This document shows, piece after piece, positions 18,333-27,065 of a stretch of DNA of 64,000 nt. Source of the stretch: Paracoccus zeaxanthinifaciens ATCC 21588. Lineage in GTDB: Bacteria > Pseudomonadota > Alphaproteobacteria > Rhodobacterales > Rhodobacteraceae. The stretch covers positions 38,885-102,884 of the forward strand of contig NZ_ATUJ01000010.1 of assembly GCF_000420145.1 (NCBI RefSeq), read 5' to 3'. Position numbers and translations under genes: made by a program. Below the pieces are notes generated by a model. It made no database searches, was not told the DNA's origin, and worked only from the letters and a program-made list of their open reading frames with translations. The stretch's first letter is position 1; the number at the start of each line of letters is the position of its first letter.

Positions 18333-19559
18333 TCAATGCGCCTTCACAAGACTGCGGAAATCTGCCGCGCCCCGAAGCGGGCGCAGGGTCAGGCCGGGAT
18401 GCGGGCGCAGCAGCGGCGCGGCGACCAGCCGCCCGCCCTGCCACAGCGCCGGAGAGGCTGCCGCCTCGTCCCGCAACAGCCCGCTGCCGCGCCAGTCGCG
18501 CCCCTCGAGGCCCGCGGGCCCAAGTGCCGCGACGTGATGCCCCTCGGGCAGGCCCTCGATCCGCCAGCGACGGTCCCAGACCGCCCCGGTCGAGGGCATG
18601 GCACGCAGCGCGGCCGCCGCCTCTCGGGTGATGCGGATGCGGTCCCCATGCGTCGGGCTGATCAGGCATCCGTCCAGCGTCACGCGCGATTGCGACCTCA
18701 GCGCCTCGAGCGCGTGCAGCAGCGTGGCGCGGCGCGGCGGGTAATCGGCGCCCGTCACCCAACGGCAGGCCGCGATGACCAGCCTGCGCCGGATATCGGC
18801 GGCACTGTCGCGCAGGACGTGGCGCGGCAGGGTCACGCTGCCCCGGTCGAACTCCGCGCCCTCGGCCAGCAGCGAGGCGTAATCCGACAAGGCCGAGCGT
18901 GCCTCGGCGATGTGGCGGGCCGAGCGGGCCAGCCCCGCGACATCCAGCCCCAGTGTCGCGATCGCGCGGCGGGTGCGGACGCGTTCGTAATCGGTGTTCT
19001 CGTTCGTCGGATCGTCGATCCAGTCGGCCCCCTGCAGGCGCAGCCAGTCGCGGGTCTCGGCCCTGCCGACGCCCAGCATGGGCCGCAGCCAGCGCATCCC
19101 GAAGGCGTCGCGCCATTCGGCCATCGCGGCCAGCCCGTCGATGCCGGACCCGCGTGCCAGCCGCATCAGCAGCGTCTCGGCCAGATCGTCGGCGGTATGC
19201 CCCAGTGCCACGACCGGCAGCCCGTTGCGGCGCGCCCAGGCCGACAGCAGCCGCAACCGCGCATCGCGGGCCTGCGCCATGAGGTTGCCCAGCTCGGTCT
19301 CTCGTTGCCATTGAAGGATCGCGTGGGGCAGGCCCAGGGCGCGGGCCATGCGGGCGGTCCGCTCGGCTTCGGCGGCGCTGTCGGGGCGCAGGCCGTGATC
19401 GACCGTCGCCACCATCAGCTTGCGGCCCCCCGCCCATTCGGCGGCGACCCGCATCAGCGTCACGCTGTCGCCCCCGCCCGAGACGGCCAGCCCCAGGGCG
19501 GGGCGATCCCCAGCCAGCCGGTCCAGCGCCGCACGGATGCGGGCGGCGACGTCACTCAT
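18333..19559 (-). CDS. tilS: tRNA(Ile)-lysidine synthetase
   Basis: TilS attaches lysine to C34 of the CAU-anticodon isoleucine tRNA, allowing AUA decoding; it is essential in most bacteria. The 408-residue product has the PP-loop ATP-pyrophosphatase motif SGGGDS at residues 27-32 and the downstream ALGHTADDLAETLLMRLARG segment of the family. The C-terminal half is less conserved, as usual. Its ATG overlaps the cpoB reading frame by eight bases. It follows the tol-pal genes and precedes ftsH. Confidence 0.95.
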   Translation of the reverse strand: MSDVAARIRAALDRLAGDRPALGLAVSGGGDSVTLMRVAAEWAGGRKLMVATVDHGLRPDSAAEAERTARMARALGLPHAILQWQRETELGNLMAQARDARLRLLSAWARRNGLPVVALGHTADDLAETLLMRLARGSGIDGLAAMAEWRDAFGMRWLRPMLGVGRAETRDWLRLQGADWIDDPTNENTDYERVRTRRAIATLGLDVAGLARSARHIAEARSALSDYASLLAEGAEFDRGSVTLPRHVLRDSAADIRRRLVIAACRWVTGADYPPRRATLLHALEALRSQSRVTLDGCLISPTHGDRIRITREAAAALRAMPSTGAVWDRRWRIEGLPEGHHVAALGPAGLEGRDWRGSGLLRDEAAASPALWQGGRLVAAPLLRPHPGLTLRPLRGAADFRSLVKAH

Positions 19560-20460
19560 GCACGGCCAGGTCCGCTGCGGCCTCGGGGTCCAGCGAGGGA
19601 TCGAGAAGCGGGTCCAGCGCGCCCAGATCGGCGGTGCCGCAGCCCAGCCGTTCCGCGCTGGCGACCGCGGTGGCGCTTTCGGGCGATCCGGGGAAACGGG
19701 CCGGGATCTCGGCCAGGTACAGGCAGGACGCGGTGCGGTCGCCCTCGGCCTCGATCATGCGGGCGATGCCCAGCAGACTGGCGCCCGCACGCGATCCGTC
19801 GGGATCGGCGGCAAACCCCTCGAGCCACGCGGCAGCCGCATCGCGGGGCTGGCCCGCCAGCTCCAGCGCCTGCCCGCGACGGAACAGTGCCTCGGCGGTC
19901 AGGGGGCCGCCCGCGTGGTTTTCGGCGACCGCGCCGAACATCTCGGCGGCGCGCAGGTGATCGCCTTCGGTCAGCGCGGCCTCGGCGGCGTCGAAATCGC
20001 TGCGCTCGGCCTCGGTCGAGGCGGGTGCCTGCGAGGGACGCTCGGCCGGGTCGGCGGGCAGCAGTTCGGGCGCAAGACCGCCCGCGCCCCCCTGCATGGT
20101 CAGCCTGGACAGATCGCAGCCCTGCTCCATCTCGCACAGGCGGAATTCCATGTCGGACAGGCGGCGTTCATTGTCCGCCGCGATGCGTCCGACGCGGTTC
20201 TGCAACTGCTCGGCCTGGTTCGTCAGGCGGCGCAGCTGCGCCTCCATCGCGTTCATCCGGTCGATGGCCGAGGCCCCGCCCGCGGCGCGGATGCCCGCAG
20301 CGCCCGACGCGACCAGTTCCGCCCGAAGCGAGGTCAGGTTGCCCTGCAATTGCGTCAGTTCGGCCCGCAGATCGGCCAGCGTGGCAGGGTCCGGCGCGGT
20401 CTGCGCCAGCGCGGGTGCGCCAAGCGCAAGGAACAGGGTCAGCGCGGCCTTGCGGATCAT
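19552..20460 (-). CDS. cpoB: Cell division coordinator CpoB (YbgF), Tol-Pal associated
   Basis: CpoB is a periplasmic protein that links peptidoglycan synthesis with Tol-Pal driven outer-membrane constriction. The 302-residue precursor has a signal peptide (MIRKAALTLFLALGAPALAQ), a coiled-coil trimerisation region at about 25-110, a linker, and C-terminal TPR repeats from about residue 160 (DFDAAEAALTEGDHLRAAEMF). A cysteine pair brackets CEMEQGC near residues 109-115. Its ATG overlaps the pal stop, as expected for the last gene of a tol-pal operon. Confidence 0.93.
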   Translation of the reverse strand: MIRKAALTLFLALGAPALAQTAPDPATLADLRAELTQLQGNLTSLRAELVASGAAGIRAAGGASAIDRMNAMEAQLRRLTNQAEQLQNRVGRIAADNERRLSDMEFRLCEMEQGCDLSRLTMQGGAGGLAPELLPADPAERPSQAPASTEAERSDFDAAEAALTEGDHLRAAEMFGAVAENHAGGPLTAEALFRRGQALELAGQPRDAAAAWLEGFAADPDGSRAGASLLGIARMIEAEGDRTASCLYLAEIPARFPGSPESATAVASAERLGCGTADLGALDPLLDPSLDPEAAADLAVHE

Positions 20461-20996
20461 GCGCCGGGGCCTGCTTCGCTGACCACGGTGACGGCGCGAC
20501 GGTTGCGCGACCAGCAGCTTTCGTCCGAGCAGGTCTCGGCGGGGCGTTCCTTGCCGAAGGACAGCGTGCGGATGCGACCGGGCGACACGCCCTCGGCCAC
20601 CAGGTATTCCTGCACCGCGCTGGCACGCCGCGCCCCAAGCGCAAGGTTGTATTCGCGCGTGCCGGTTTCCTCGGCATGGCCCTGGATCACCGCCTGGAAG
20701 GACCCGTGGCTGTTCAGCCACTGCGCCTGACGCGCCAAGATCGCGCGGGCATCGGCGTCCAGCGTCGTCTGATCGGCCGCGAACAGCACCGTGTCGCCCA
20801 CCTGCGACCTGAAATGCTCGGGCGTGGCCTCGCTTCCCAGGTTGCCGCCGGCGACATTGCCCTGGAAGACCGCCCCTCCGCCGGTATTGGCATAGGGGTC
20901 CACCACCGGCGCCGCGGGCGGCGGTGCGGGCTGGGCGCAGGCGGCAAGACCCAGAAGGGCCATCAGCAGGGCGGGCTTCGTCGCGGCGTTGATCAT
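20457..20996 (-). CDS. pal: Peptidoglycan-associated lipoprotein Pal
   Basis: Pal is an outer-membrane lipoprotein that binds peptidoglycan and interacts with TolB and TolA. The 179-residue precursor has a lipobox (LAAC) with the acylated cysteine at C20, a proline-rich linker and a C-terminal OmpA-like domain from about residue 65. The diaminopimelate-binding region is seen in VIQGHAEETGTREYN and in SFGKERP...RNRRAV. Two extra cysteines occur near the end (ETCSDESCWSRNRR), at a place where alphaproteobacterial Pal proteins often have them. It lies seven bases after tolB. Confidence 0.96.
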   Translation of the reverse strand: MINAATKPALLMALLGLAACAQPAPPPAAPVVDPYANTGGGAVFQGNVAGGNLGSEATPEHFRSQVGDTVLFAADQTTLDADARAILARQAQWLNSHGSFQAVIQGHAEETGTREYNLALGARRASAVQEYLVAEGVSPGRIRTLSFGKERPAETCSDESCWSRNRRAVTVVSEAGPGA

Positions 20997-21003
20997 CTGG
21001 TCC

Positions 21004-22332
21004 TCATTGCATCAGGGGACCCCAGGACGGGTCCGAGGCGGCGAAATCGAGGTTCATGGGACGCATGTTGCGCCCCGTGATGTCCACGGAATGCAGGCGC
21101 GGCTGGCCATTCCCGCCGGGCGTCACCCGCGTGAACATGACGACGCGCCCATTGGGGGCCCAGGTCGGACCCTCGTCAAGGAAGGATTCGGTCAGCATCT
21201 TCTCGCCCGACCCATCGGTGCGCATGACGCCGATATGGAAGCGGTCGCCGACCTGCTTGGTGAAGGCGATCATGTCGCCCTTGGGCGACCAGGCGGGGCT
21301 GCCATAGCGCCCGTCGCCGAAGCTGATGCGCACAGGCTCTCCGCCATCGACGCCCATGATGTACAGCTGCGGGCTGCCGGAACGGTCGCTCTCGAAGACG
21401 ATGCGCTGGCCGTCGGGGCTGAAGCTGGGCGAGGTCTCGATCGAGGGGGCGTTCGTCAGCGGACGGCCCGCGCCCGTATTGGGCTCCATCAGCCAGATGT
21501 CGGTATTGCCGCCCTGTTCGCGGCTGTAGACGATCGACTGCCCCTTGGGCCCGAAGCTGGGCGAGAAGGACATCGCCTGCCCATCCTGCGTCAGCGCGCG
21601 CGAGGTCACCGTCGCCACGTCCAGCAGGCGGATCTGCGGGAAGCCGCTGTCATAGCTGGTATAGAGGATCTTCGTCCCGTCGGGCGAGAAACGCGGCGCC
21701 AGCACCAGCGAGGCACCGTTCGTCATCCACAGCGTGTTCTTGCCGTCGTAATCCATCACGCCGATCCGCTTGATGCGGGCGTTCTTGGGGCCGGTTTCCT
21801 GCACGAAGGCGACGCGGCTGTCGAAATAGGGCCGCTCGCCGGTCAGGCGGGCATAGACCTGGTCCGCGATCTTGTGGGCGGCGCGGCGCCAGTCGCCGGC
21901 GCGGGCGTCGAACTGCATCCCGTCGCCCTGCGGCTGGCCCGACACGACGTTGAACAGCCGGAACCGGACCGAGATGTTCTCGCCCATCTGGCGGACCTCG
22001 GCGGTCACCAGCGCCTCGGCATCGACCGCGCGCCAGTCCTCGTAGCTGACCGGCTCGGCAAAGCTTCCGGGCCGTGCGACCTGGGCCTCGGCCGGGATCT
22101 CCGAGAACAGGCCCGTTCCGGTCAGGTCCTCGGCCACGACCTGGCGGACCTTGGCGGCGATCTCCTCGTCGCCGTGGAAGGCGGGGATCGCGATGCTCAT
22201 GGGTTCGATCACGCCATCGGTGATCTCGATGCGCAGGGGTTCGTCCTGCGCATGGGCGGGTGCCACGGGGGCCATCACCGCGGCCGAGGCTGCGGTCAGG
22301 AAGGTCGAGGCAAGGATCAGACGGCGGAACAT
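21004..22332 (-). CDS. tolB: Tol-Pal system protein TolB
   Basis: TolB is the periplasmic beta-propeller protein of the Tol-Pal system; it competes with peptidoglycan for Pal and with TolA for its N-terminal strand. The 442-residue precursor has a signal peptide of about 28 residues and an N-terminal alpha/beta domain. The six-bladed propeller follows, with repeats such as FSPDGTKILYTSYDSG, FGPKGQSIVYSREQGG and FSPDGQRIVFESDRSG. It is separated from tolA by 81 bases that contain a short tandem repeat. Confidence 0.97.
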   Translation of the reverse strand: MFRRLILASTFLTAASAAVMAPVAPAHAQDEPLRIEITDGVIEPMSIAIPAFHGDEEIAAKVRQVVAEDLTGTGLFSEIPAEAQVARPGSFAEPVSYEDWRAVDAEALVTAEVRQMGENISVRFRLFNVVSGQPQGDGMQFDARAGDWRRAAHKIADQVYARLTGERPYFDSRVAFVQETGPKNARIKRIGVMDYDGKNTLWMTNGASLVLAPRFSPDGTKILYTSYDSGFPQIRLLDVATVTSRALTQDGQAMSFSPSFGPKGQSIVYSREQGGNTDIWLMEPNTGAGRPLTNAPSIETSPSFSPDGQRIVFESDRSGSPQLYIMGVDGGEPVRISFGDGRYGSPAWSPKGDMIAFTKQVGDRFHIGVMRTDGSGEKMLTESFLDEGPTWAPNGRVVMFTRVTPGGNGQPRLHSVDITGRNMRPMNLDFAASDPSWGPLMQ

Positions 22333-22374
22333 GGAATCCTCATTACCTTGGGACGGCGAAAAGCAAAAGATCTC

Positions 22375-22415
22375 GGTGCATTGTCGGAGGGGGCATTGTC
22401 GGAAGGGGCATCGTC
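22375..22415. repeat. 15-bp tandem repeat across the tolA stop codon
   Basis: Two full 15-base units (22386-22400 and 22401-22415, two mismatches) and one partial unit (22375-22385) of the form GGARGGGGCATYGTC lie end to end. The last unit contains part of the tolA stop. The array occupies about half of the tolA-tolB gap. Confidence 0.75.
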
Positions 22416-24342
22416 AGAACTCGACCCCGCCGGGGCGGAAATCCACCACCACATCGCGCCAGCGCCCGTATTTCGACATGGGCAGGTCATAGCCCGCGCG
22501 CCCGCAGTCGATGATCGCGTTGGCCGCGACCTCGAATGCCTGCTGCGCGGCACCCTCGGACCCGCCGCGATAGCCCGCAAGCCGCAGGCTGCCGGGTTCC
22601 GGTATGCCCTCGGGCGACAGGCGCACCCCGACCGAGACGGTCATCCGCGATGCCTCGACCGACAGCCGCCCCTCGTTCCAGCAGCGGTTGATCGCCATGC
22701 GAAGGCCGTCGCGTTCGGACAGGGACAGCGGATCGCCAAGCGGCAGCGAACCCTGCTGCGACGGGTCGGGCAGCGTCGAGGGACGGATGTCGCCGGGGAT
22801 CAGCTGGTTCGGCGCGGGATCCAGCGGGGCCGGATCCTCGGTCCCCGAGCCTGCGGACATGGCACCGGCCAGCGCCGCGGCCAGCGGGTCCATCTCGGCC
22901 GAGGCACCGCTGCCGCCCTCGATGCTCTGGCTGTCGCCGAAGCTGTCCGCGCCCGAGGCGGTGTCGGTGCCATCGGCGCCCCCGCCCGCGCCCTGCGCCT
23001 CGCGCAGCGCATCCTCGAGCGCCTGCCGGTCGGCCTCGGCAGCCTCCGCAGCACGGCGTTCCTCTTCGGCACGACGCTCGGCCTCGGCGGCCTCCGCGGC
23101 ACGGCGTTCCTCTTCGGCGCGGCGCTCGGCCTCGGCAGCCTCCGCAGCACGGCGTTCCTCTTCGGCGCGGCGCTCGGCCTCGGCAGCCTCCGCGGCGCGG
23201 CGTTCCTCTTCGGCGCGACGCTCGGCCTCGGCAGCTTCCGCAGCGCGGCGTTCCTCTTCGGCGCGGCGCTCGGCCTCGGCAGCCTCCGCAGCGCGGCGTT
23301 CCTCTTCGGCACGGCGCTCGGCCTCGGCAGCCTCCGCAGCGCGGCGTTCCTCTTCGGCGCGACGCTCGGCCTCGGCAGCTTCCGCAGCGCGACGTTCCTC
23401 TTCGACGCGACGCTCGGCCTCGGCAGCCTCCGCAGCGCGGCGTTCTTCTTCGGCGCGGCGCTCGGCCTCGGCAGCCTCCGCAGCGCGGCGTTCTTCTTCG
23501 GCGCGGCGCTCGGCCTCGGCAGCTTCGGCTGCACGGCGTTCCTCTTCGGCCTGCTGGCGCGCCTCGGCGGCGGCGGCGGCTTCGGCACGCTCTGCGGCCT
23601 CGGCCTCTCGGGCCGCTGCGGCCTCTGCCTCGGCTTCGGCAATGGCTTGCGCCTCGGCGCGGGCTTGTTCCTCGGCCTCGGCTGCCCGTGCCGCCTGCTG
23701 GCGCACGGCTTCCTGACGCGCGGCCTCGGCCGCTTCCGCCTGGCGCCGGCGATAGGCTTCGACCAGGCCGTCAGGGCGCGACTGCGGGTTGCGCGAACGC
23801 TCCAGCGCCAACGCGGATCGCGGCGCGACGGGTTCGGCGGCCTGGTCCGGCACGGGGGCGGCGGGCGGCGCGGCGGTGCCCGCAGCCTGCGGGGCATCGG
23901 GCGCGGCAGGCAGATCCGGCAGCGCCTCGGGGGCGGCAGGGGTCGCGGTCGCGGGCAGATCGGTCGCCACCTCGACCTGATCGCGCGCGGCGAAATCGCT
24001 CAGGTCGGGCGCGGGCTCGGATGCATCGGGCGCCGAGAGTTCAGCCGCATCGGCGGGCGCGGGCGGCGCCGCGGGGGCCGGTCGCTCGGCCTCGGCCTCG
24101 GCATCCGAGGGGGCGGTCATCTGGTCGATATCGGTCGCATTGGCGCCCACGGGGCCCGATCCGCGCGCGGCGGCGGCCAGGGCCTCGAACTCGGCCCCGC
24201 TGATCGTCGAGACCTGCGTGCTGCGCGTCCCCGGCCCCGGCTGGGGGCGGAACAGCGCACCGCCAAGGATCAGCGCCACCAGCAGCGCGCCATGCACCCC
24301 GCCCGAGACCCACCAGCCGATCCTCTCGTCGCGATCCGCCAT
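22414..24342 (-). CDS. tolA: Cell envelope protein TolA with expanded coiled-coil repeat
   Basis: TolA transmits proton-motive energy from TolQR to the outer membrane. The 642-residue product has one N-terminal membrane helix (about 10-28) and a proline/alanine-rich region. A very long helical domain II follows, then a C-terminal domain (about 540-642) with GLRMAINRCWN and the family cysteine pair. Domain II contains eleven nearly identical 16-residue units at residues 266-441 (EEERRAAEAAEAERRA). This lengthens the protein well beyond E. coli TolA (421 residues). It lies between tolR and tolB in the usual order. Confidence 0.95.
   Translation of the reverse strand: MADRDERIGWWVSGGVHGALLVALILGGALFRPQPGPGTRSTQVSTISGAEFEALAAAARGSGPVGANATDIDQMTAPSDAEAEAERPAPAAPPAPADAAELSAPDASEPAPDLSDFAARDQVEVATDLPATATPAAPEALPDLPAAPDAPQAAGTAAPPAAPVPDQAAEPVAPRSALALERSRNPQSRPDGLVEAYRRRQAEAAEAARQEAVRQQAARAAEAEEQARAEAQAIAEAEAEAAAAREAEAAERAEAAAAAEARQQAEEERRAAEAAEAERRAEEERRAAEAAEAERRAEEERRAAEAAEAERRVEEERRAAEAAEAERRAEEERRAAEAAEAERRAEEERRAAEAAEAERRAEEERRAAEAAEAERRAEEERRAAEAAEAERRAEEERRAAEAAEAERRAEEERRAAEAAEAERRAEEERRAAEAAEADRQALEDALREAQGAGGGADGTDTASGADSFGDSQSIEGGSGASAEMDPLAAALAGAMSAGSGTEDPAPLDPAPNQLIPGDIRPSTLPDPSQQGSLPLGDPLSLSERDGLRMAINRCWNEGRLSVEASRMTVSVGVRLSPEGIPEPGSLRLAGYRGGSEGAAQQAFEVAANAIIDCGRAGYDLPMSKYGRWRDVVVDFRPGGVEF
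23020..23547 (-). repeat. Eleven 48-bp tandem repeats inside tolA
   Basis: Eleven consecutive in-frame 48-base units encode EEERRAAEAAEAERRA with few changes: one RRV variant in the third unit and DRQA at the end of the last. The units differ mainly at silent third positions, so the peptide is under selection while the array can still recombine. Each unit adds about four helical turns. Confidence 0.92.
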
Positions 24343-24344
24343 CG

Positions 24345-24794
24345 TCAGCCGTCCATCCGGGGGCCGCCGGTCTCGGTGACCAGGACGATGTCGGTGATGC
24401 CGGCGGCGTTCAGCGCGCCCATGATCTGCACCACGCGGGAATAGGGAATGCCGCCATCGGCCCGCAGGTAGACGCGTGCCGATTCGCGTGTCTCCAGCAC
24501 CTCGCGCAGGGCGGGAACCAGGCCATCATCGCCGACGGCGCGGTCCATCACGCTCATCTGCCCCTCGGCGGGGATCGAGATGACCAGAGGTTCCTCCTGC
24601 TCGGTCGGGACGGCGTTCGCGGCGGTCTCGGGCAGGTCCAGCGGCACGCCCGCCGTCATCAGCGGCGCGGCGACCATGAAGATCACCAGAAGCACCAGCA
24701 TGACGTCCACGAAGGGCGTCACGTTGATCTCGGACATGGGCAGGTTGCGCCTGCGTCCCTTGCTGCGAACCCGCTTGACCATCTGACCGGCCAT
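24345..24794 (-). CDS. tolR: Tol-Pal protein TolR (ExbD family)
   Basis: TolR is an inner-membrane subunit of the TolQR proton channel. The 149-residue product has one membrane helix at about 27-46 in the motif EINVTPFVDVMLVLLVIFMV. D30 is the aspartate that corresponds to the channel residue D23 of E. coli TolR. The rest is the periplasmic peptidoglycan-binding domain. It follows tolQ by three bases and precedes tolA by two. Confidence 0.96.
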   Translation of the reverse strand: MAGQMVKRVRSKGRRRNLPMSEINVTPFVDVMLVLLVIFMVAAPLMTAGVPLDLPETAANAVPTEQEEPLVISIPAEGQMSVMDRAVGDDGLVPALREVLETRESARVYLRADGGIPYSRVVQIMGALNAAGITDIVLVTETGGPRMDG

Positions 24795-24797
24795 GGA

Positions 24798-25490
24798 TCA
24801 CACCTCGTCCATCTGGCGCGACAGAAGGGTCGAGAACTCGTCCGAGAACTGTTCCCAGTTGCCGGTGATGCGTTCCGCGTCGCCCGACAGCTTGTTGTAG
24901 AAGACGACGGCGGGAATGGCCGCTACAAGACCCAGGGCGGTCGCCAGAAGCGCCTCGGCGATGCCGGGGGCCACGACGGCAAGGCTGGTGTCCTGCGACA
25001 GGGCGATCCCCTCGAACGCGGTCTTGATGCCCCAGACCGTCCCGAACAGGCCGATGAACGGCGCGGTGGAACCGACGGTCGCAAGGAAGGACAGCCCGCG
25101 GAACAGGCGGTTCTCCTCGCGGTGGATGGCGACGTTCATGGCGCGGTCGATCCGGGCGATGCCGCCGGGGATCAGGCGTCCGTCGTCGCGGTGGCTGCGG
25201 CGCCATTCGGTCATGCCGGCGGCGAATATCCGTTCCGAGGCGCCGCGCGGGCGGTCGCCCAGCTGGTCGTACAGGTCGTCCAACGGCTCGCCCGACCAGA
25301 ACGAGCGGTCGAATTTCGACGCCTCGCGGCGGGCGCGGGCGAAGGCCAGGAACTTCTGGATGATGATGGCCCATGCCCAGACGGATGCGACGATCAGCAC
25401 GATCATCACCACCTGCACGGTCAGGGATGCGCGCATGAACAGCGCCACGACCGAAAAATCGATGGCCTCGGCGGCCTGAATGGGTTCCAT
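24798..25490 (-). CDS. tolQ: Tol-Pal protein TolQ (ExbB family)
   Basis: TolQ is the three-helix scaffold of the TolQR proton channel that powers outer-membrane constriction. The 230-residue product has a first helix at about 15-40 and a cytoplasmic loop. The conserved TM2/TM3 region follows, with LSFLATVGSTAPFIGLFGTVWGI and the later AIPAVVFYN. The ATG at 25490 is preferred to a GTG six bases upstream, because GAGG then has normal spacing. The 150 bases between ybgC and tolQ hold a short CGCGC/GCGCG hairpin but no promoter that I can defend. Confidence 0.96.
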   Translation of the reverse strand: MEPIQAAEAIDFSVVALFMRASLTVQVVMIVLIVASVWAWAIIIQKFLAFARARREASKFDRSFWSGEPLDDLYDQLGDRPRGASERIFAAGMTEWRRSHRDDGRLIPGGIARIDRAMNVAIHREENRLFRGLSFLATVGSTAPFIGLFGTVWGIKTAFEGIALSQDTSLAVVAPGIAEALLATALGLVAAIPAVVFYNKLSGDAERITGNWEQFSDEFSTLLSRQMDEV

Positions 25491-25640
25491 AGTCACTGCC
25501 TCATCGTCAGGGACCGGGCGGCGCGGATGCGGCCCGGTGTCGCGCGGTTTCTAGCGCGTTCCTAGGGCAGGTTTCATCCCCCGCCGCAACACAATGGCGT
25601 CACCCGCCGCGCGATCCGCCCGCGATGTGCCGCTTTTGCC

Positions 25641-26030
25641 TCAGCCCCCCAGCCGCGCGAGCAGCGTCGCGGGCAGCCGGGCCGGACGGCCGTCGGCGTT
25701 CAGGCAGGCGATGACGACGCGGGCGCGGAACAGGACCTGCCCGTCGCGGATCACCTGCTGATCGACGGCGATGCGCGCAGGCGAATGTTCCGCCAGTTCG
25801 GTGCGCACCGTCAACAGGTCGTCGAAGATCGCGGGGCGCAGGTAATCGGCCTCGACCCGGCGCACGGCGAAGACGAGGCCGTCCCGCTTCAGCGCCAGCT
25901 GGTCGATGCCAAGGTCGCGCAGCCATTCGCTGCGCCCCCTTTCGATGAATTTCAGATAGTTGGCATAGTAGACGATACCGGCAAGGTCGGTATCCTCGTA
26001 ATAGACGCGGATGCTCAGGTCATGTGCCAT
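25641..26030 (-). CDS. ybgC: Tol-Pal associated acyl-CoA thioesterase YbgC
   Basis: YbgC is a hotdog-fold acyl-CoA thioesterase that accompanies tol-pal genes and acts near the inner membrane in lipid metabolism. The 129-residue product has the family motif YYEDTDLAGIVYYANYLKF, in which D15 is the catalytic aspartate. It lies three bases downstream of ruvB and is the first gene of the ybgC-tolQRAB-pal-cpoB order found in many proteobacteria. Confidence 0.95.
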   Translation of the reverse strand: MAHDLSIRVYYEDTDLAGIVYYANYLKFIERGRSEWLRDLGIDQLALKRDGLVFAVRRVEADYLRPAIFDDLLTVRTELAEHSPARIAVDQQVIRDGQVLFRARVVIACLNADGRPARLPATLLARLGG

Positions 26031-26033
26031 GGG

Positions 26034-27065
26034 TCAGCCGTCGAACAGCGTTTGCTGCCCCTGCGGCTGCGGCGCATCGAGGCCCAGGTGCCGCCATGCG
26101 CGCGGTGCCAGCTGCCGTCCGCGCGGGGTGCGCGCGATCAGCCCCTGCTGCAGCAGGTAGGGCTCGATCACCTCCTCGATCGCGTCGCGGCTTTCGGACA
26201 GGGCCGCGGACAGGGTTTCCACCCCGACCGGCCCGCCGCCGTAATGCTCGGCCATCAACGAGATGTATCGCCGGTCAGCCCCGTCCAGGCCCAGATCGTC
26301 CACCCCCAGCCGCGTCAGCGCCATGTCCGCAATCTCGCGCGTGAGGCGGCCATCGCCCTCGACCAGCGCGAAATCGACCACGCGGCGCAGCAGGCGACCC
26401 GCGATACGCGGGGTCCCGCGAGAGCGGCGGGCGATCTCCCAGGTGCCCTCCGGCTCGGCAGGCACGCCCAGCATGCGCGCGCCGCGCTGGACGATCTGGT
26501 CCAGCTCGGGGATCTCGTAGAATTGCAGGCGGGTCGGGATGCCGAAACGGTCGCGCAGGGGCGTCGTCAGCAGGCCCAGGCGCGTCGTCGCGCCGACCAG
26601 GGTGAAGGGCTGCAACTCGATGCGGACCGTGCGGGCGGCAGGCCCCTCGCCGATGACCAGGTCCAGCTCGAAATCCTCCATCGCGGGATAGAGGACTTCC
26701 TCGACCGCGGGGTTCATGCGGTGGATCTCGTCGATGAACAGGACGTCGCGGGCTTCGAGATTGGTCAGGATCGCGGCCAGGTCGCCCGCCCGCGCGATCA
26801 CCGGCCCCGAGGTCATGCGGAAGTTCACGCCCAGCTCGCGCGCCATGATCTGCGCCAGCGTGGTCTTGCCCAAGCCGGGCGGACCGAAGAACAGCGTGTG
26901 GTCCATCGCCTTGCCGCGCATCTTCGCGCTTTCGATGAAGACCTTGAGGTTGGCGCGCGCCTCGGCCTGCCCCACGAATTCGGACAGGTTCTGCGGGCGA
27001 AGGGCGCGATCCTCGGCGTCGCTCTCCATCTTGTCGGCGCGGAGGACGGGGTCAGGTTGGCTCAT
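26034..27065 (-). CDS. ruvB: Holliday junction branch migration ATPase RuvB
   Basis: RuvB is the hexameric motor that drives branch migration of Holliday junctions with RuvA. The 343-residue product has the Walker A GPPGLGKT at 61-68, the Walker [10 protein letters not shown], the arginine-finger region [10 protein letters not shown] and a C-terminal winged-helix domain. Its ATG overlaps the stop of htpX (ATGA). It is separated from ruvA by htpX, which is not the usual ruvCAB order. Confidence 0.98.
   Translation of the reverse strand: MSQPDPVLRADKMESDAEDRALRPQNLSEFVGQAEARANLKVFIESAKMRGKAMDHTLFFGPPGLGKTTLAQIMARELGVNFRMTSGPVIARAGDLAAILTNLEARDVLFIDEIHRMNPAVEEVLYPAMEDFELDLVIGEGPAARTVRIELQPFTLVGATTRLGLLTTPLRDRFGIPTRLQFYEIPELDQIVQRGARMLGVPAEPEGTWEIARRSRGTPRIAGRLLRRVVDFALVEGDGRLTREIADMALTRLGVDDLGLDGADRRYISLMAEHYGGGPVGVETLSAALSESRDAIEEVIEPYLLQQGLIARTPRGRQLAPRAWRHLGLDAPQPQGQQTLFDG

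Noticed and set aside
23020..23547. Possible CRISPR or minisatellite array
   Set aside because: The 48-bp units are contiguous with no spacers and stay in frame inside tolA, so it is a coding repeat.
20989..24444. A 1151-codon open frame on the plus strand with repeating LGSLRSAAFLFGAA-like units
   Set aside because: It lies antisense to tolB and tolA; the pattern is the mirror of the TolA coiled-coil repeat. It has no ribosome-binding site or family resemblance.
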